From a virus, in IMG/VR virus record IMGVR_UViG_3300017963_000265, positions 1 through 64,000 of that record: DNA of 64,000 bases; one strand, 5' to 3'. Under the pieces are notes generated by a model. It was not told where the DNA came from. It searched no databases and saw nothing but the letters and a program-made list of their open reading frames with translations. The position numbers and the translations under genes were made by a program. Each line of letters starts with the position of its first letter. The stretch's first letter is position 1. This document shows, in pieces, positions 31,959-40,865 of the stretch.

Positions 31959-31995
31959 TATCCCCGTACTTGTTCAGGTATCAAGTACGGGGATA
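31959..31995 (-). terminator. Probable terminator of the leftward gene at 32146
   Basis: A perfect 14-bp stem with a 9-nt loop, followed on the minus strand by six Ts. Two further hairpins (32030-32055 and 32115-32133) lie between it and the gene. Confidence 0.75.
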
Positions 31996-32145
31996 AGAAA
32001 AAACCAACCACTACTAAGCGATAAAATTTGGACTCTGGCACCATTACCAGAGTCCACGGTCCTGCATATTAGTCCAAGAACCTTAAGTGTCCGGCACTCT
32101 GGCCGAATATCTAGGGGTTCTGTACCAGAACCCGTGGCCTCCTTC

Positions 32146-32556
32146 TCAGCAGTAAAAGTTTAGTGTAGTTTCTGTCCCATGAACTCCCAGTTTTAGGGGA
32201 TATTTGAGCACCATACGACGCCCATTTTGCCTCACAGAATTTTCTTCTAGCGATCTTTTACTTCGAAAATTCATTTCGAAGGCAAAATTTTGCCGTCTGT
32301 AAATTATTTGTCGAATGAATGATGCTGCAACGGCATCACCGCGCAGCGCTAACGCATGTTCCTTGTTGTCTTGCTCCAATCGAGCAACAAATGATTCGGA
32401 CAAACAATCTTTTTGGGCGATGTTATCCGTAGGCAGCCCATAAGGGATCTCGGTTCCGGCTTTTTGAATCTCGGTTTCACTATTATCCTCTGCAGCTTCA
32501 GCCTGCAGAGGAACCAAAACAATGACGCAGAATAGCAACATCAAAATTAGTTTCAT
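32146..32556 (-). CDS. Secreted protein, unknown function
   Basis: A 136-aa protein with a strong signal peptide (MLLFCVIVLVPLQAEA, cleavage near residue 22). The mature part is basic, with two cysteines, and has no recognised domain. GGAGG precedes the ATG. Likely periplasmic. Confidence 0.7.
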   Translation of the reverse strand: MKLILMLLFCVIVLVPLQAEAAEDNSETEIQKAGTEIPYGLPTDNIAQKDCLSESFVARLEQDNKEHALALRGDAVAASFIRQIIYRRQNFAFEMNFRSKRSLEENSVRQNGRRMVLKYPLKLGVHGTETTLNFYC

Positions 32557-32653
32557 TTTTCCTCCATCTGACAGTTAAAATGTAACATTTACTGGTCTGT
32601 AGTTCTTGAACTTGTTTTTTGGTTTTCTTCTTTCTGGGTATCTTCCTCCTACG

Positions 32654-32980
32654 TTACTGGATTACACCGGCAGGGACCTCCCCTGCACTTACGAGCAACT
32701 GCCACAACGCGGATTTCATTTCCGCAAACAAGGAGCCACCGGAAGTCGCTCCCAGCGCAAGCTGAGAAACAGCTTCTCCCTGAAAGTGTTTCTGAAATCT
32801 GGCAGTAGGATAGAAAACTCCTGCCTCCATATAACCTGCTGCCCATCGGATCTTTACACTCACGGCTTGTGTGTTTGGATCTATCTTGACCTCGAAATTG
32901 GTTATATGCATAACAGAAACACTTTTTTGTGTCGTAGCAGTGACCTCTGTCATTGATGGTGAATTAATTAGTAATGGCAT
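32654..32980 (-). CDS. Virion-like beta-rich protein
   Basis: A 108-aa beta-rich protein (VKIDPNTQAVSVKIRWAAGY) with no signal peptide. GGAGG lies before the ATG. It diverges from the rightward ribbon-helix-helix gene with only about 30 bp between. The look is that of a small structural protein; unproven. Confidence 0.65.
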   Translation of the reverse strand: MPLLINSPSMTEVTATTQKSVSVMHITNFEVKIDPNTQAVSVKIRWAAGYMEAGVFYPTARFQKHFQGEAVSQLALGATSGGSLFAEMKSALWQLLVSAGEVPAGVIQ

Positions 32981-33011
32981 CTCTTCCTCCAGATATGGTT
33001 TAATCTAAATT

Positions 33012-33203
33012 ATGCCCAAGAAAAAGCAAGGTATCAATCGATTCGTCATGGTTAAGCTATCAGACCATCAGAAGTCTTATATCGATAAATTGGCTGATTT
33101 TTACGGAAAGGCTACCGGAAAACGAATAAGTGCCTCTATGATCATCAGAGCAATCATTAACAAACAGGAGACAGAGGATGTCCAAAGAGGGTCGGGTTTT
33201 TGA
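33012..33203 (+). CDS. Ribbon-helix-helix-like regulator (rightward)
   Basis: A 63-aa basic protein: strand NRFVMVKLSDHQ, helix SYIDKLADFYGKATG, then KRISASMIIRAIIN, the strand-helix-helix order of CopG/MetJ-type DNA binders. First gene of a two-gene rightward unit that is divergent from the gene at 32654. Its 3' end overlaps the next gene. Confidence 0.65.
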   Translation: MPKKKQGINRFVMVKLSDHQKSYIDKLADFYGKATGKRISASMIIRAIINKQETEDVQRGSGF

Positions 33204-33480
33204 ATTCTTGAAAATACAGCCTCCAGAACCTCCAAGTCCCCCTGAATTTCTTAAGACTGAGGACATCAAGGAAGAAGTTCCCCCTTTTTACAAATCCATC
33301 TTCTTCCCACTCTTAGGGGAAGATTTAGCTCCTCTGTCTCTGGTAATAGATAGAGAATTGTCCAGAGAACAGAGAGATTTGGTAGAGGATTTAATCTCCG
33401 AAAGAAAGAGATTCAAGAATCTAGATAGCAGGGATGTCTTGATACTAGATTCATTGACACTGATGATAAATTCAGGATAG
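33178..33480 (+). CDS. Hypothetical protein (rightward)
   Basis: A 100-aa acidic, Pro-rich protein (residues 14-26) with a helical C-terminal part. It is co-transcribed with the RHH gene and followed by a terminator. GGAG/AGAGG precedes the ATG. Could be a co-regulator or antitoxin-type partner of the RHH protein, which is speculative. Confidence 0.6.
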   Translation: MSKEGRVFEFLKIQPPEPPSPPEFLKTEDIKEEVPPFYKSIFFPLLGEDLAPLSLVIDRELSREQRDLVEDLISERKRFKNLDSRDVLILDSLTLMINSG

Positions 33481-33502
33481 TCTGTGTACTACTCCTCGAG
33501 CC

Positions 33503-33551
33503 GTCCCGCTCAGATTCTTCTCGACGTGGTCTCTGGGCGGGACATTTTTTT
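33503..33551 (+). terminator. Rho-independent terminator of the rightward unit
   Basis: A 12-bp stem (one G-U pair) with a 17-nt loop, followed by seven Ts at 33545-33551. A leftward hairpin (33557-33589, 11 bp) follows. Confidence 0.85.
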
Positions 33552-33556
33552 ATAAA

Positions 33557-33589
33557 GAAGTCATGGGAGCTGGTATCCCCCATGACTTC
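33557..33589 (-). terminator. Hairpin after the leftward gene at 33619
   Basis: A perfect 11-bp stem. Only a short T-run follows on the minus strand, so terminator strength is doubtful; it faces the rightward terminator. Confidence 0.5.
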
Positions 33590-33618
33590 AACTCCCAGAA
33601 GGAGGCAAATTCCGGGAG

Positions 33619-34401
33619 TTATCCCTGTGTATACGGATATTGTTGATAGCCGAAATTGTAAGGAAGTGGATGTCTGGCTGACTCTGAAGCATAATTAACC
33701 GCAGCTGGGACACCTTTGTACAGCCCGTACGCTCCTGTAGCCATTAACGCACCCGGCACGAGAGACCTGATTAAGCCCTTTTGTTTGGTGACTGGTTTCT
33801 CTTTTGAGGAAATCTCAGGTTTGGCTGTCACAGTAGGCTTCACTTTGACATCAGGTTTTGCCGATGTTCTATACGGTCCTGCCTTAACTTGTGTATCAAC
33901 TTTCGGGGCCTTGACTCTACCTAATGGTGACTGCAATGACCTAACTCTACCGACACCCTCACCTAGTTGGGTGGTCTTAATGGGACTTCTTATAGGGCTT
34001 TGAAGAACTCTACCCACTCTCCCTGCTATTCCTCCCCGCCCCGCCAAGTTCGAAGCCGTTCTTCTTCCCAATCGAAGCAATTTCCCGACATACGCATGCT
34101 TATCAAGTTCATGAAAATCGGTATACGTATCCGAAACTGAAACTGGGAGCTCTCTACCTAATCCCTTACTAGGTTCGATTTTTTTGGATATGTCCTCGTT
34201 AGAGAAAACAGATTCATCTTTTTTGTCGTATTCAGATAACGCATCTACTGTTGCTATATCAGGATGTCTTCCGGCAATGGTCGTTTGCAGAGCACCGTAT
34301 AGAGAGGCCTGCTTAGCAAGACCAGAACATACCCCACCTAGACACCTTGAAGCGATGTCTAGGTGGGCTTTTCTCTTAGCTATTTCATTGAAATCTATCA
34401 T
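33619..34401 (-). CDS. Basic, partly disordered virion-like protein
   Basis: A 260-aa protein starting MIDFNEIAKR, the ATG overlapping the tube candidate's stop. It has a low-complexity basic middle (repeated R-V-L-Q-S-P-L/I-K, KVKPTVTAKPEISSK) and a hydrophobic Gly-rich stretch (about 220-245) near the C-terminus. Longer readings start in the preceding gene and are rejected. Located at the end of the tail module; function unknown. Confidence 0.65.
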   Translation of the reverse strand: MIDFNEIAKRKAHLDIASRCLGGVCSGLAKQASLYGALQTTIAGRHPDIATVDALSEYDKKDESVFSNEDISKKIEPSKGLGRELPVSVSDTYTDFHELDKHAYVGKLLRLGRRTASNLAGRGGIAGRVGRVLQSPIRSPIKTTQLGEGVGRVRSLQSPLGRVKAPKVDTQVKAGPYRTSAKPDVKVKPTVTAKPEISSKEKPVTKQKGLIRSLVPGALMATGAYGLYKGVPAAVNYASESARHPLPYNFGYQQYPYTQG

Positions 34402-35123
34402 GCTCCGCCAAGAATAGAAGCTGAAGCTCCGGTTATCAAGCTCAAAGCGTTGACCGCGACTGGAACAGCTCTCTCGAATTGAACAGCCGCAGATTCTTGA
34501 ATCATCACACCCTGAGCATCTGTCGCCCATGTGTGATTTGGGATGAATGCCGCTTCTAAGTAAACTGCTCCTACTGTGTCTTCGTTACTGTCCCTCACAT
34601 AAACCAGCAACCCAATCGGTTGATTAAACAAATCAGATGCAAGATTCAGATACAGATTCTCGTATCCTGGAGGTACCTTCACGTCATGAGGGTTTGCTAC
34701 TGTCGCCGCGCCAGCATTCGGAAATACCGATGGTACTGTCGTAGGAGGGATTAGGTCCTCATAGTACGCGTACATCATTCTCAACAAACTCGGGCCATGA
34801 TACATGACACGGGCTATCGATAACTGACCCATCGTACGACCGGAAATGTGATAACTTCTTTCACTCCCGACCTCGAATATGCGCATAAACTGCCTGTTAT
34901 GACTCAGATTAAGATTCTGAACCACACCAAGCGGTAGCACTATCTGGTCTGCCCCTGTTCCTGATAGAGCTCCAGCTGTTACCGTGGCTCCTCCGATATT
35001 CGCCAGTCTGGGGGGACCGGCGGCTATCATCGTAAAGCCCGCAGAAATGAATTGACCGTCAACGAGACCCGCTTGTACGTAGTGCTCGTATGGAGCCCAT
35101 TCTGAAAATCTTCCGCTAGCCAT
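34398..35123 (-). CDS. Putative tail tube protein
   Basis: A 241-aa beta-rich protein directly downstream of the tail sheath, where the tube gene stands in many myophages. It contains QFMRIFEVGSERSYHISGRT, which fits the start of a tube-like barrel, then LSIARVMYHGPSLLRMMY. AGGAG precedes the ATG. The call rests on position and composition. Confidence 0.5.
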   Translation of the reverse strand: MASGRFSEWAPYEHYVQAGLVDGQFISAGFTMIAAGPPRLANIGGATVTAGALSGTGADQIVLPLGVVQNLNLSHNRQFMRIFEVGSERSYHISGRTMGQLSIARVMYHGPSLLRMMYAYYEDLIPPTTVPSVFPNAGAATVANPHDVKVPPGYENLYLNLASDLFNQPIGLLVYVRDSNEDTVGAVYLEAAFIPNHTWATDAQGVMIQESAAVQFERAVPVAVNALSLITGASASILGGA

Positions 35124-35152
35124 TGTTATCTCCTATTATGACGTCCCTTATT

Positions 35153-38100
35153 CTACACTATAAGTGTCAGACGGATGTAATTGCACGGGTATGGGACGTC
35201 TATCGTAACGTCAATTATGACGGTGTCGGGATTATCGGTATCCTGAATGATGTTGTTCAGCTCTCCTCCAAGGATTACCCCGTTCTCTGCTAGGAATGAG
35301 AGCTGTCCTTGGATAACAGTTGTCAGAGTATCCAGGAATGGCTGAGTGATATTGAATTTTCCGATGAAGTTTCTGAGGCCGGACCTCATAAACTTCGCGC
35401 AGAAGTCTACGTCTTTGGTGATAGAGAACTCACGCGTCTCTACCGAGGTTAAGTCTGTGGTCAGCTGATGACGACAAGTAAGTGGACCGTTCGCTACTTC
35501 TTGGATAATCCAATAAACTCCACCAGCCGCAGCCTTATTCATTTGGGTTTCACTAAAGACACCGGTAGAGCCAATTACCCTGGTTAATCCAGCCATCGGG
35601 AAATTGGTGAATCCTTGTTGAGGACGCTGCTGTCCGACCATACCGGCGATGGCAGCATTCATATAGAACCCATCAATTATCTGCTCTAAACCGTTTATTG
35701 ATGCCGCACATTGGTCTGGGGCAGTCATCACTACCCGTCTGTCTCCAAATGACCTTCCCAAATCAGCGTATGTCTCGGAGATGGCGTCGTAGTCTGGGTT
35801 CCCGTCAGAATCCAGAAGTTCAGCTCCTCTCACTTTCACAGAGAAACTCTCTGAGATGAGAGTATTTGGAAGGTTTGTCGAGCTGTAGTAGAGATCGTCA
35901 TTTTCTCCGGGGGCGAACGTGACATTTATCGTCAATTTCGTTCCGGACAATGCAGAGATGTTATATCTCTTGGCATCGGTGGCTATATCCAGATACACGC
36001 CACTGGATACCGGAATAGGAAGGCTTGGGTCTATCCCGGCCGCCAATAACGCGGAGGCCAAACTCGTTAACTTGGAATCGAACTCGTTGGTTATTCCGGT
36101 CGAGTCTCCATCTGTTCCACTTCCAATCAGAGTGTCTAATTCTCTATCCGGCATATCCGGATTGATAATAACTACCCGCTCACCTCTGGAATCGGGCTCG
36201 CTCATCTCGTTTACGTGAACCTGCCATGCTTGGTTCACCACACTTTCGTGTGTGAGGGGAGCTATTGCGTAGACTTCTTTTGATTGTAGGAAACTCATTG
36301 TTCTGGAGAATGCCTCCAGAGTTCCGAACGGGCTATCTGCGCTAACTGCATCAACCCCGATTGCGCTAACAGTTACGCCCGGAGCATTTAGCAGAGCCAG
36401 AAACAGTCCCAATCCGAGTGGGTTGTCAGTGTCCAGAGGAGCCAAAGCTGTTTCCAGCTCGTCTGTATCCTCGAACGTCAAAAGACTTGGATTTGAAGCC
36501 TTGGGGCTAACATCCAATCTCAAAGCCTTATAGGCCAAGATTATCTGGTCATTGGCTGAATTAATAGGCTCGCCGCGAGTATCCCTCAGATAATCATGTT
36601 TTAGGGTCACGTCACCGGCTAAATCAACAACCAAGTCCGGAGTCGGTCTGTCTGATGGGAGAGTATCAGGAATATTCATAGCCTCCATGTACCAGCTCTT
36701 TTTCAGTAGTGTGGAGAACGAATATTCTCTGTCCAGACGGATATCGGTTTTTACTGCTCCGGGCGTTACCTGGCTAACGATTCCCAAGAATTCTCCATCC
36801 GCGTACACATAGTCTCCAGATTTCGGTTTAAACGGAGAACCTCTTGAAACGTCGTTGTCCGTGAATCCTAAGGTAGCGTTGGCGCTACCCTGCCCGATTT
36901 CAATTTTTGACTCGTCACCGTATTCTGCCGATGACAGGACGAGATTATTTGAAACGATTGCTGCGGAACCCGCCCCTAATGTCGCCTCTACCGCGGCTTC
37001 AATTTCTGAGGAGGTCAGAACCTGTTGTTCATCGGCAGTACTGCTGAACCCAATATTCGTCCACGCTGTGGAGCCTGTATAGGTCAGCTCTATTTCTCCC
37101 CCGGCATCGGTTGACCCTCCTACCTGAAAAGAGAGATAGGTACCGGAAGCACTGTACGCCCCAACACTATCAGACCTGTAAACCACTGGCTGTCCAGCAG
37201 CCGTGTTTATTTGGTTTACGACATCGTCTAAATCAGCAGGGGAGCTGAAGGTCACGGTCTTCGTGGTCCCGTTTACTTCCATAATCAGGACCTGTGTGTC
37301 CCATGTTCCGGGGAAGGCCCCAGCCGCCAAATCAGCTACAATCGGACCACCATTGAACTCGATTTCCTGCATAGGTTGACCGTCCAGGGCAACCTGGAAG
37401 GTCATTTTGTGGAGATAGACTTCTCCGGACAAGTCGGCCGTGCCGGTTAGCTCGGCTCCGGTAGGGTCTATCGTAAAATCCTCGTTATGGATTCTGATAA
37501 TCGGGGATTTCGTATCGCCGTCTCCATCGTCCACACCCTGCAGTGAGTACTGCTCGGTATCTGCCGAGGTTGAAAAACCTAATGAGGCATTAGCGGTCCC
37601 GTCTTTATCAATCTTCAGATATCCGTCATACGACCACAGCTTCAGATAATCTGTCACTCCATCTACCACCGCACTGGCTGCTGGGTAGTCATCTGGAGAA
37701 CTTAGAGTCTGATTAATGAAATAGACTAAGCTCGAACCCATGGAACCTGAACCCGAGACGAAGCCGACATCAACAAATGCATCCCCGGCTGCAGGTTCTA
37801 TGACTTTGACGATATCTCCTGTGGCTGTTGCTCCTCCGACCTGGAACGCGATGAATGTTCCGGCTCCGTCAGGGGAACCGTCGGAGAGAGCTCTATATGC
37901 CACATCTTCCCCAGCGTATGTTCCAGCCCATGCGGCATTGATTGCAGTTATTGCTGCGTCAATGTCTGCTGGAGAAGCAAAAGTCACTGTAACTGGCGTG
38001 TCGTTGTTTTTTTGAATCTCGATAGTATCCGTGCCCGGGTCTGCATATGCGATTCCAGGAACTACCAGAGTCCCGTCATTATCATAGAAATCACCATCGA

Positions 38101-38884
38101 AAGTGATTACCTGTTCAACTCCCCCGTACACAAACGTTAGCTGGAGAGTTTTAGCGTCCAGAGAGGACGTGGGAAAACTGATAGCAGAGCTTTGAATCCA
38201 GGATACATGCCCGTTTCGAAGGAACGTCTGGTCCCTTTTCATCTCACTGAGCTGGGATCCGGTATTGACGAAGACTCTGATACTGTCCTCATCAACATCC
38301 AGTTCATCTATGTTATCGTTAGGGTCTGGGAAGTTTCCTTGAGCAATGTATCGTTTATCCTGAGTATATGAGGAGAAACCGCTTGCTTCAAAGAAATCCG
38401 GAAAACCCAAATCTGAATTCGCGTCCCCATCCATTATTTTTAGGGTCTGTCCATCGCCTGGCGTATTTCCTTTTAATTGGATGTATGAGCTCCCGCCCAG
38501 GGTCACGGCATACGCCGCCCATCCGCTGATTCCAGAGGTTGCCAGAATCTGGGACCTTACTTGGGACGCGCTCAGTCCAGCTGCAGTTGGGTCCGAGAAC
38601 ACAACTTCCTGGTCGGGGCCATTATTGACGCTCACCAAAAGAGATTTTCCGTCCAAATTCGTGTATAGGCCGGCCAGAGATGATGTGATAGACGGAGGCA
38701 CGCTGACGGCCGCATCGCTGTTTATGGACGTTGTTCCCGCGCTGTCAGTTGTTTGTGCTTCTACTACCTGATAAGAAGCTCCGACAATGCACGGAACTAA
38801 GATTGGAGTAACAATTGTCGGGCTCACAGTCCGAAATTGCTGAATTACCGACACTCCAGGTCTTGGGAGTTCTGTCGCTGACAT
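35153..38884 (-). CDS. Tail sheath protein, enlarged by inserted domains
   Basis: A 1243-aa protein. The N-terminus (ELPRPGVSVIQQFRTVSPT, then ILVPCIVGASYQVVEA) and C-terminus (RNFIGKFNITQPFLDTL to VTIDVPYPCNYIRLTLIV) are those of contractile tail sheaths, usually about 400-700 aa. Between them, about residues 45-640 hold repeated beta domains: VTVTFASPADIDAAITAIN and KTVTFSSPADLDDVVNQIN with matching FIAFQVGG/YLSFQVGG segments, the style of flagellar hook IN motifs. They would sit outside the contracting core. AAGGAG precedes the ATG. Confidence 0.88.
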   Translation of the reverse strand: MSATELPRPGVSVIQQFRTVSPTIVTPILVPCIVGASYQVVEAQTTDSAGTTSINSDAAVSVPPSITSSLAGLYTNLDGKSLLVSVNNGPDQEVVFSDPTAAGLSASQVRSQILATSGISGWAAYAVTLGGSSYIQLKGNTPGDGQTLKIMDGDANSDLGFPDFFEASGFSSYTQDKRYIAQGNFPDPNDNIDELDVDEDSIRVFVNTGSQLSEMKRDQTFLRNGHVSWIQSSAISFPTSSLDAKTLQLTFVYGGVEQVITFDGDFYDNDGTLVVPGIAYADPGTDTIEIQKNNDTPVTVTFASPADIDAAITAINAAWAGTYAGEDVAYRALSDGSPDGAGTFIAFQVGGATATGDIVKVIEPAAGDAFVDVGFVSGSGSMGSSLVYFINQTLSSPDDYPAASAVVDGVTDYLKLWSYDGYLKIDKDGTANASLGFSTSADTEQYSLQGVDDGDGDTKSPIIRIHNEDFTIDPTGAELTGTADLSGEVYLHKMTFQVALDGQPMQEIEFNGGPIVADLAAGAFPGTWDTQVLIMEVNGTTKTVTFSSPADLDDVVNQINTAAGQPVVYRSDSVGAYSASGTYLSFQVGGSTDAGGEIELTYTGSTAWTNIGFSSTADEQQVLTSSEIEAAVEATLGAGSAAIVSNNLVLSSAEYGDESKIEIGQGSANATLGFTDNDVSRGSPFKPKSGDYVYADGEFLGIVSQVTPGAVKTDIRLDREYSFSTLLKKSWYMEAMNIPDTLPSDRPTPDLVVDLAGDVTLKHDYLRDTRGEPINSANDQIILAYKALRLDVSPKASNPSLLTFEDTDELETALAPLDTDNPLGLGLFLALLNAPGVTVSAIGVDAVSADSPFGTLEAFSRTMSFLQSKEVYAIAPLTHESVVNQAWQVHVNEMSEPDSRGERVVIINPDMPDRELDTLIGSGTDGDSTGITNEFDSKLTSLASALLAAGIDPSLPIPVSSGVYLDIATDAKRYNISALSGTKLTINVTFAPGENDDLYYSSTNLPNTLISESFSVKVRGAELLDSDGNPDYDAISETYADLGRSFGDRRVVMTAPDQCAASINGLEQIIDGFYMNAAIAGMVGQQRPQQGFTNFPMAGLTRVIGSTGVFSETQMNKAAAGGVYWIIQEVANGPLTCRHQLTTDLTSVETREFSITKDVDFCAKFMRSGLRNFIGKFNITQPFLDTLTTVIQGQLSFLAENGVILGGELNNIIQDTDNPDTVIIDVTIDVPYPCNYIRLTLIV

Positions 38885-38885
38885 T

Positions 38886-39662
38886 TTAAGACTCCTTCAC
38901 ACTTAGCTGCTGCATTAAAGCTATTTGTCTGATTGGCCGTCCTCGTATTGACGGAGGTCTTACGGCGACGTTCTCCGTTCTGGCCGAGGCGATTTGTTGG
39001 TCTCTGGTGAATCCCGTTTGAGCTCCGAGCTCAACAGATATGTTCGCTTCTATCTCACTCAATACCTGTTGATTCAGAGGAGTGACTTTGCCGTATACCT
39101 GCATGAAATACGGAATCGGAATCGTTGTATTTATCCACGTCTCATCAGAATCTCCAGAAACTATTGCTCCTGCTGGAGACGGGGCACTTATTTGAAGTCC
39201 TTGCCCGAATTCATGAACCGGCGTGTGTTTCATTACCAGTGATCTGAGCAACCAACAATGACTGGCAACTATCCACGCTATTCTTTCGCTCTCTAGGGAG
39301 ACCTTGGAACAGCAGTTCACGATGATTGTCCCGCTGACTAAATCAGTATGCTTTTTTTGTCCGGTTCTAGAATCTATTGTCTGCATCGTATCAAGGGATG
39401 TCCTATTCCAAGCTACCGTCCCTCTGACAATGCTGATTGCTGGCCTTATTCCTACTACTTCTAATTGGATGGGGGTTTCATCTGTGATGATTATTTCAGT
39501 GTCTTCCAGGCTTGGTTGCCACCGAAAGTATCCTGTCTCTGCATTCCCGAAAAGTCCCTGAAGAAAGGCAAGTACTAGTTTCCTGATGCGAAGAAGCGGT
39601 TGCTCCTGCCAACTAGTAACTGAGCTTCCGCTAGCTTGTATTGTTCCTGATGGTATTGTCAC
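38886..39662 (-). CDS. Neck or tail-completion protein candidate
   Basis: A 258-aa protein just ahead of the sheath, starting at GTG. Beta-rich, including strands GTIIVNCCSKVSLES and WINTTIPIPYFMQVYG. Position suggests a tail terminator or head-tail joining protein. It overlaps the small gene at 39631 by 32 nt. No motif is decisive. Confidence 0.5.
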   Translation of the reverse strand: MTIPSGTIQASGSSVTSWQEQPLLRIRKLVLAFLQGLFGNAETGYFRWQPSLEDTEIIITDETPIQLEVVGIRPAISIVRGTVAWNRTSLDTMQTIDSRTGQKKHTDLVSGTIIVNCCSKVSLESERIAWIVASHCWLLRSLVMKHTPVHEFGQGLQISAPSPAGAIVSGDSDETWINTTIPIPYFMQVYGKVTPLNQQVLSEIEANISVELGAQTGFTRDQQIASARTENVAVRPPSIRGRPIRQIALMQQLSVKES

Positions 39663-39966
39663 CTGTCTTCTCTAGCAAATCAGATATCATCTTTGACCTT
39701 GCTAACTTATATGCTGTACCCAAAGCCGCTGCTGTGGGAAGCGCATAACTCAAAACCTTAGCCGGTCCTGCCTTCATGCCGTATTCAATGACCTTTTTTT
39801 GGATAGGTCTTCCTATCAATTTTCCGGTTCCGTAACCAACTCCTAGAGATGCGGCAGCCGGGATTCCATATCTGAGGAATTTCTTGAACCTCTCTCCAGT
39901 TATTTTTTCCTTGTCTTGTTCTTCAGAGATCTTTTCCAGCTCATCTATGAAGGAGTCTAAATTCAT
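39631..39966 (-). CDS. Small membrane/virion-like protein with FIDELEKIS motif
   Basis: A 111-aa protein beginning MNLDSFIDELEKISEEQDK, then two Gly/Ala-rich hydrophobic stretches (about 33-52 and 74-88) between basic segments. The N-terminal motif recurs at 47481 and 30759. Function unknown; probably in the virion. Confidence 0.6.
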   Translation of the reverse strand: MNLDSFIDELEKISEEQDKEKITGERFKKFLRYGIPAAASLGVGYGTGKLIGRPIQKKVIEYGMKAGPAKVLSYALPTAAALGTAYKLARSKMISDLLEKTGDNTIRNNTS

Positions 39967-40865
39967 TAGTATCCGTACGCTTTCAGAATAGCTTGAATTT
40001 GTTCGTTCTCAAAACTCTCCATATTTTCTGGCATGGAGAAGTTTCTTTCCGCAGATGGATTCAAATCTTTTAGGGCCTCGTCTACATTCAACGGAATCCT
40101 GTATTCCATGTCCCCTTTAGTTATCTCATGGACAGTGAACTCCTGATGAACTGGTGACCTGAGTCGTTGGGTAGTGGAGACCTGGACGACCCTCCATCTT
40201 ACGTTCTCTATCTCTACTATCACATCATCAGGCTTTAATGCAGGAAACGAACCCATCCGACCTGTAGAATTCGACTGTTCAGTAGTTCCGACTTGCATGT
40301 GCTGAACACTTTTAGGGGAAGGGTCTATCTGTGGGTAGATTTCTATAGGATTCATGTACCCACGAACGAATCTCTTATCGAAGCATGTTAGACAATTCGA
40401 CCTTATTTTTCTGAAGGTAGAACCAGGTCCGTCTACATCCATACAGTTTGGACAGTACTGTCCGAATGTTCTAACAGGAAGCAGCCAACATAATCTTCCG
40501 ACGTATTCCCTGAATAGGGTCTGCTCCAACAACTTTATTTCTTCTGCTATCAAGTCTGAATTGGCAGTTTGTGATACTAAATCTGAATATTTTAGGTTGG
40601 ATGAATCGCTCTTTTGCTGACTCTTGATTCTGTAGTGGTACTTCCTGTTTCGACTTAATTGATTAATCCTGGTGTCAACGAATATATACCTATCACTAAA
40701 CGGGCCGCCCATAATATCCCACGGCCCGCCTTGTGACTCACTCCTTTCCACAGTCCACTCGAAATCATACGGGTCTAGTGTCGTATTCTGTATCTCCCAG
40801 GTAAATTCCAGATAGTCTAGAGATAGAGAGCGGACTAGGAGGTTCTTGAATTCGAAGTTTTTCAT
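39966..40865 (-). CDS. Virion-like protein with FN3-like domain and zinc ribbon
   Basis: A 299-aa protein. Residues 1-90 resemble a fibronectin-III-like domain (TWEIQNTTLDPYDFEWTV, KYHYRIKSQ). A zinc ribbon follows at about 136-160 (YCPNCMDVD, then NCLTCFD). The last third is beta-rich, then helical. It lies between neck and structural genes. ATG follows AAGAAG. Confidence 0.6.
   Translation of the reverse strand: MKNFEFKNLLVRSLSLDYLEFTWEIQNTTLDPYDFEWTVERSESQGGPWDIMGGPFSDRYIFVDTRINQLSRNRKYHYRIKSQQKSDSSNLKYSDLVSQTANSDLIAEEIKLLEQTLFREYVGRLCWLLPVRTFGQYCPNCMDVDGPGSTFRKIRSNCLTCFDKRFVRGYMNPIEIYPQIDPSPKSVQHMQVGTTEQSNSTGRMGSFPALKPDDVIVEIENVRWRVVQVSTTQRLRSPVHQEFTVHEITKGDMEYRIPLNVDEALKDLNPSAERNFSMPENMESFENEQIQAILKAYGY

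Larger units (their letters stand above)
31282..32145. other. Gene-free inverted-repeat-rich region
   Basis: About 860 bp without a convincing gene. It holds an 18-bp palindrome-like repeat at 31443-31460, a hairpin at 31466-31497 (14-bp stem), an 18-bp inverted repeat at 31549-31566 and 31650-31667 enclosing an 83-nt AT-rich centre with AGATATA repeats, an inverted repeat at 31720-31762, hairpins at 31907-31931, 31959-31995, 32030-32055 and 32115-32133. It lies upstream of the AT-hook protein. Origin of replication, packaging site or structured RNA are all possible. A 29-codon-plus rightward frame here is not believable as a gene. Confidence 0.6.

Noticed and set aside
32020-32140. Possible tRNA or other structured RNA gene
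   Set aside because: Several short hairpins but no cloverleaf with tRNA-like arms found on either strand.
32557-32653. Possible peptide beginning with ATA after AGGAGG
   Set aside because: There is a good ribosome binding site but no standard start codon; the reading would overlap the secreted protein gene. Too weak to list.
32606-32956. 116-aa rightward ORF
   Set aside because: Antisense to the leftward 108-aa gene, which has a strong RBS.
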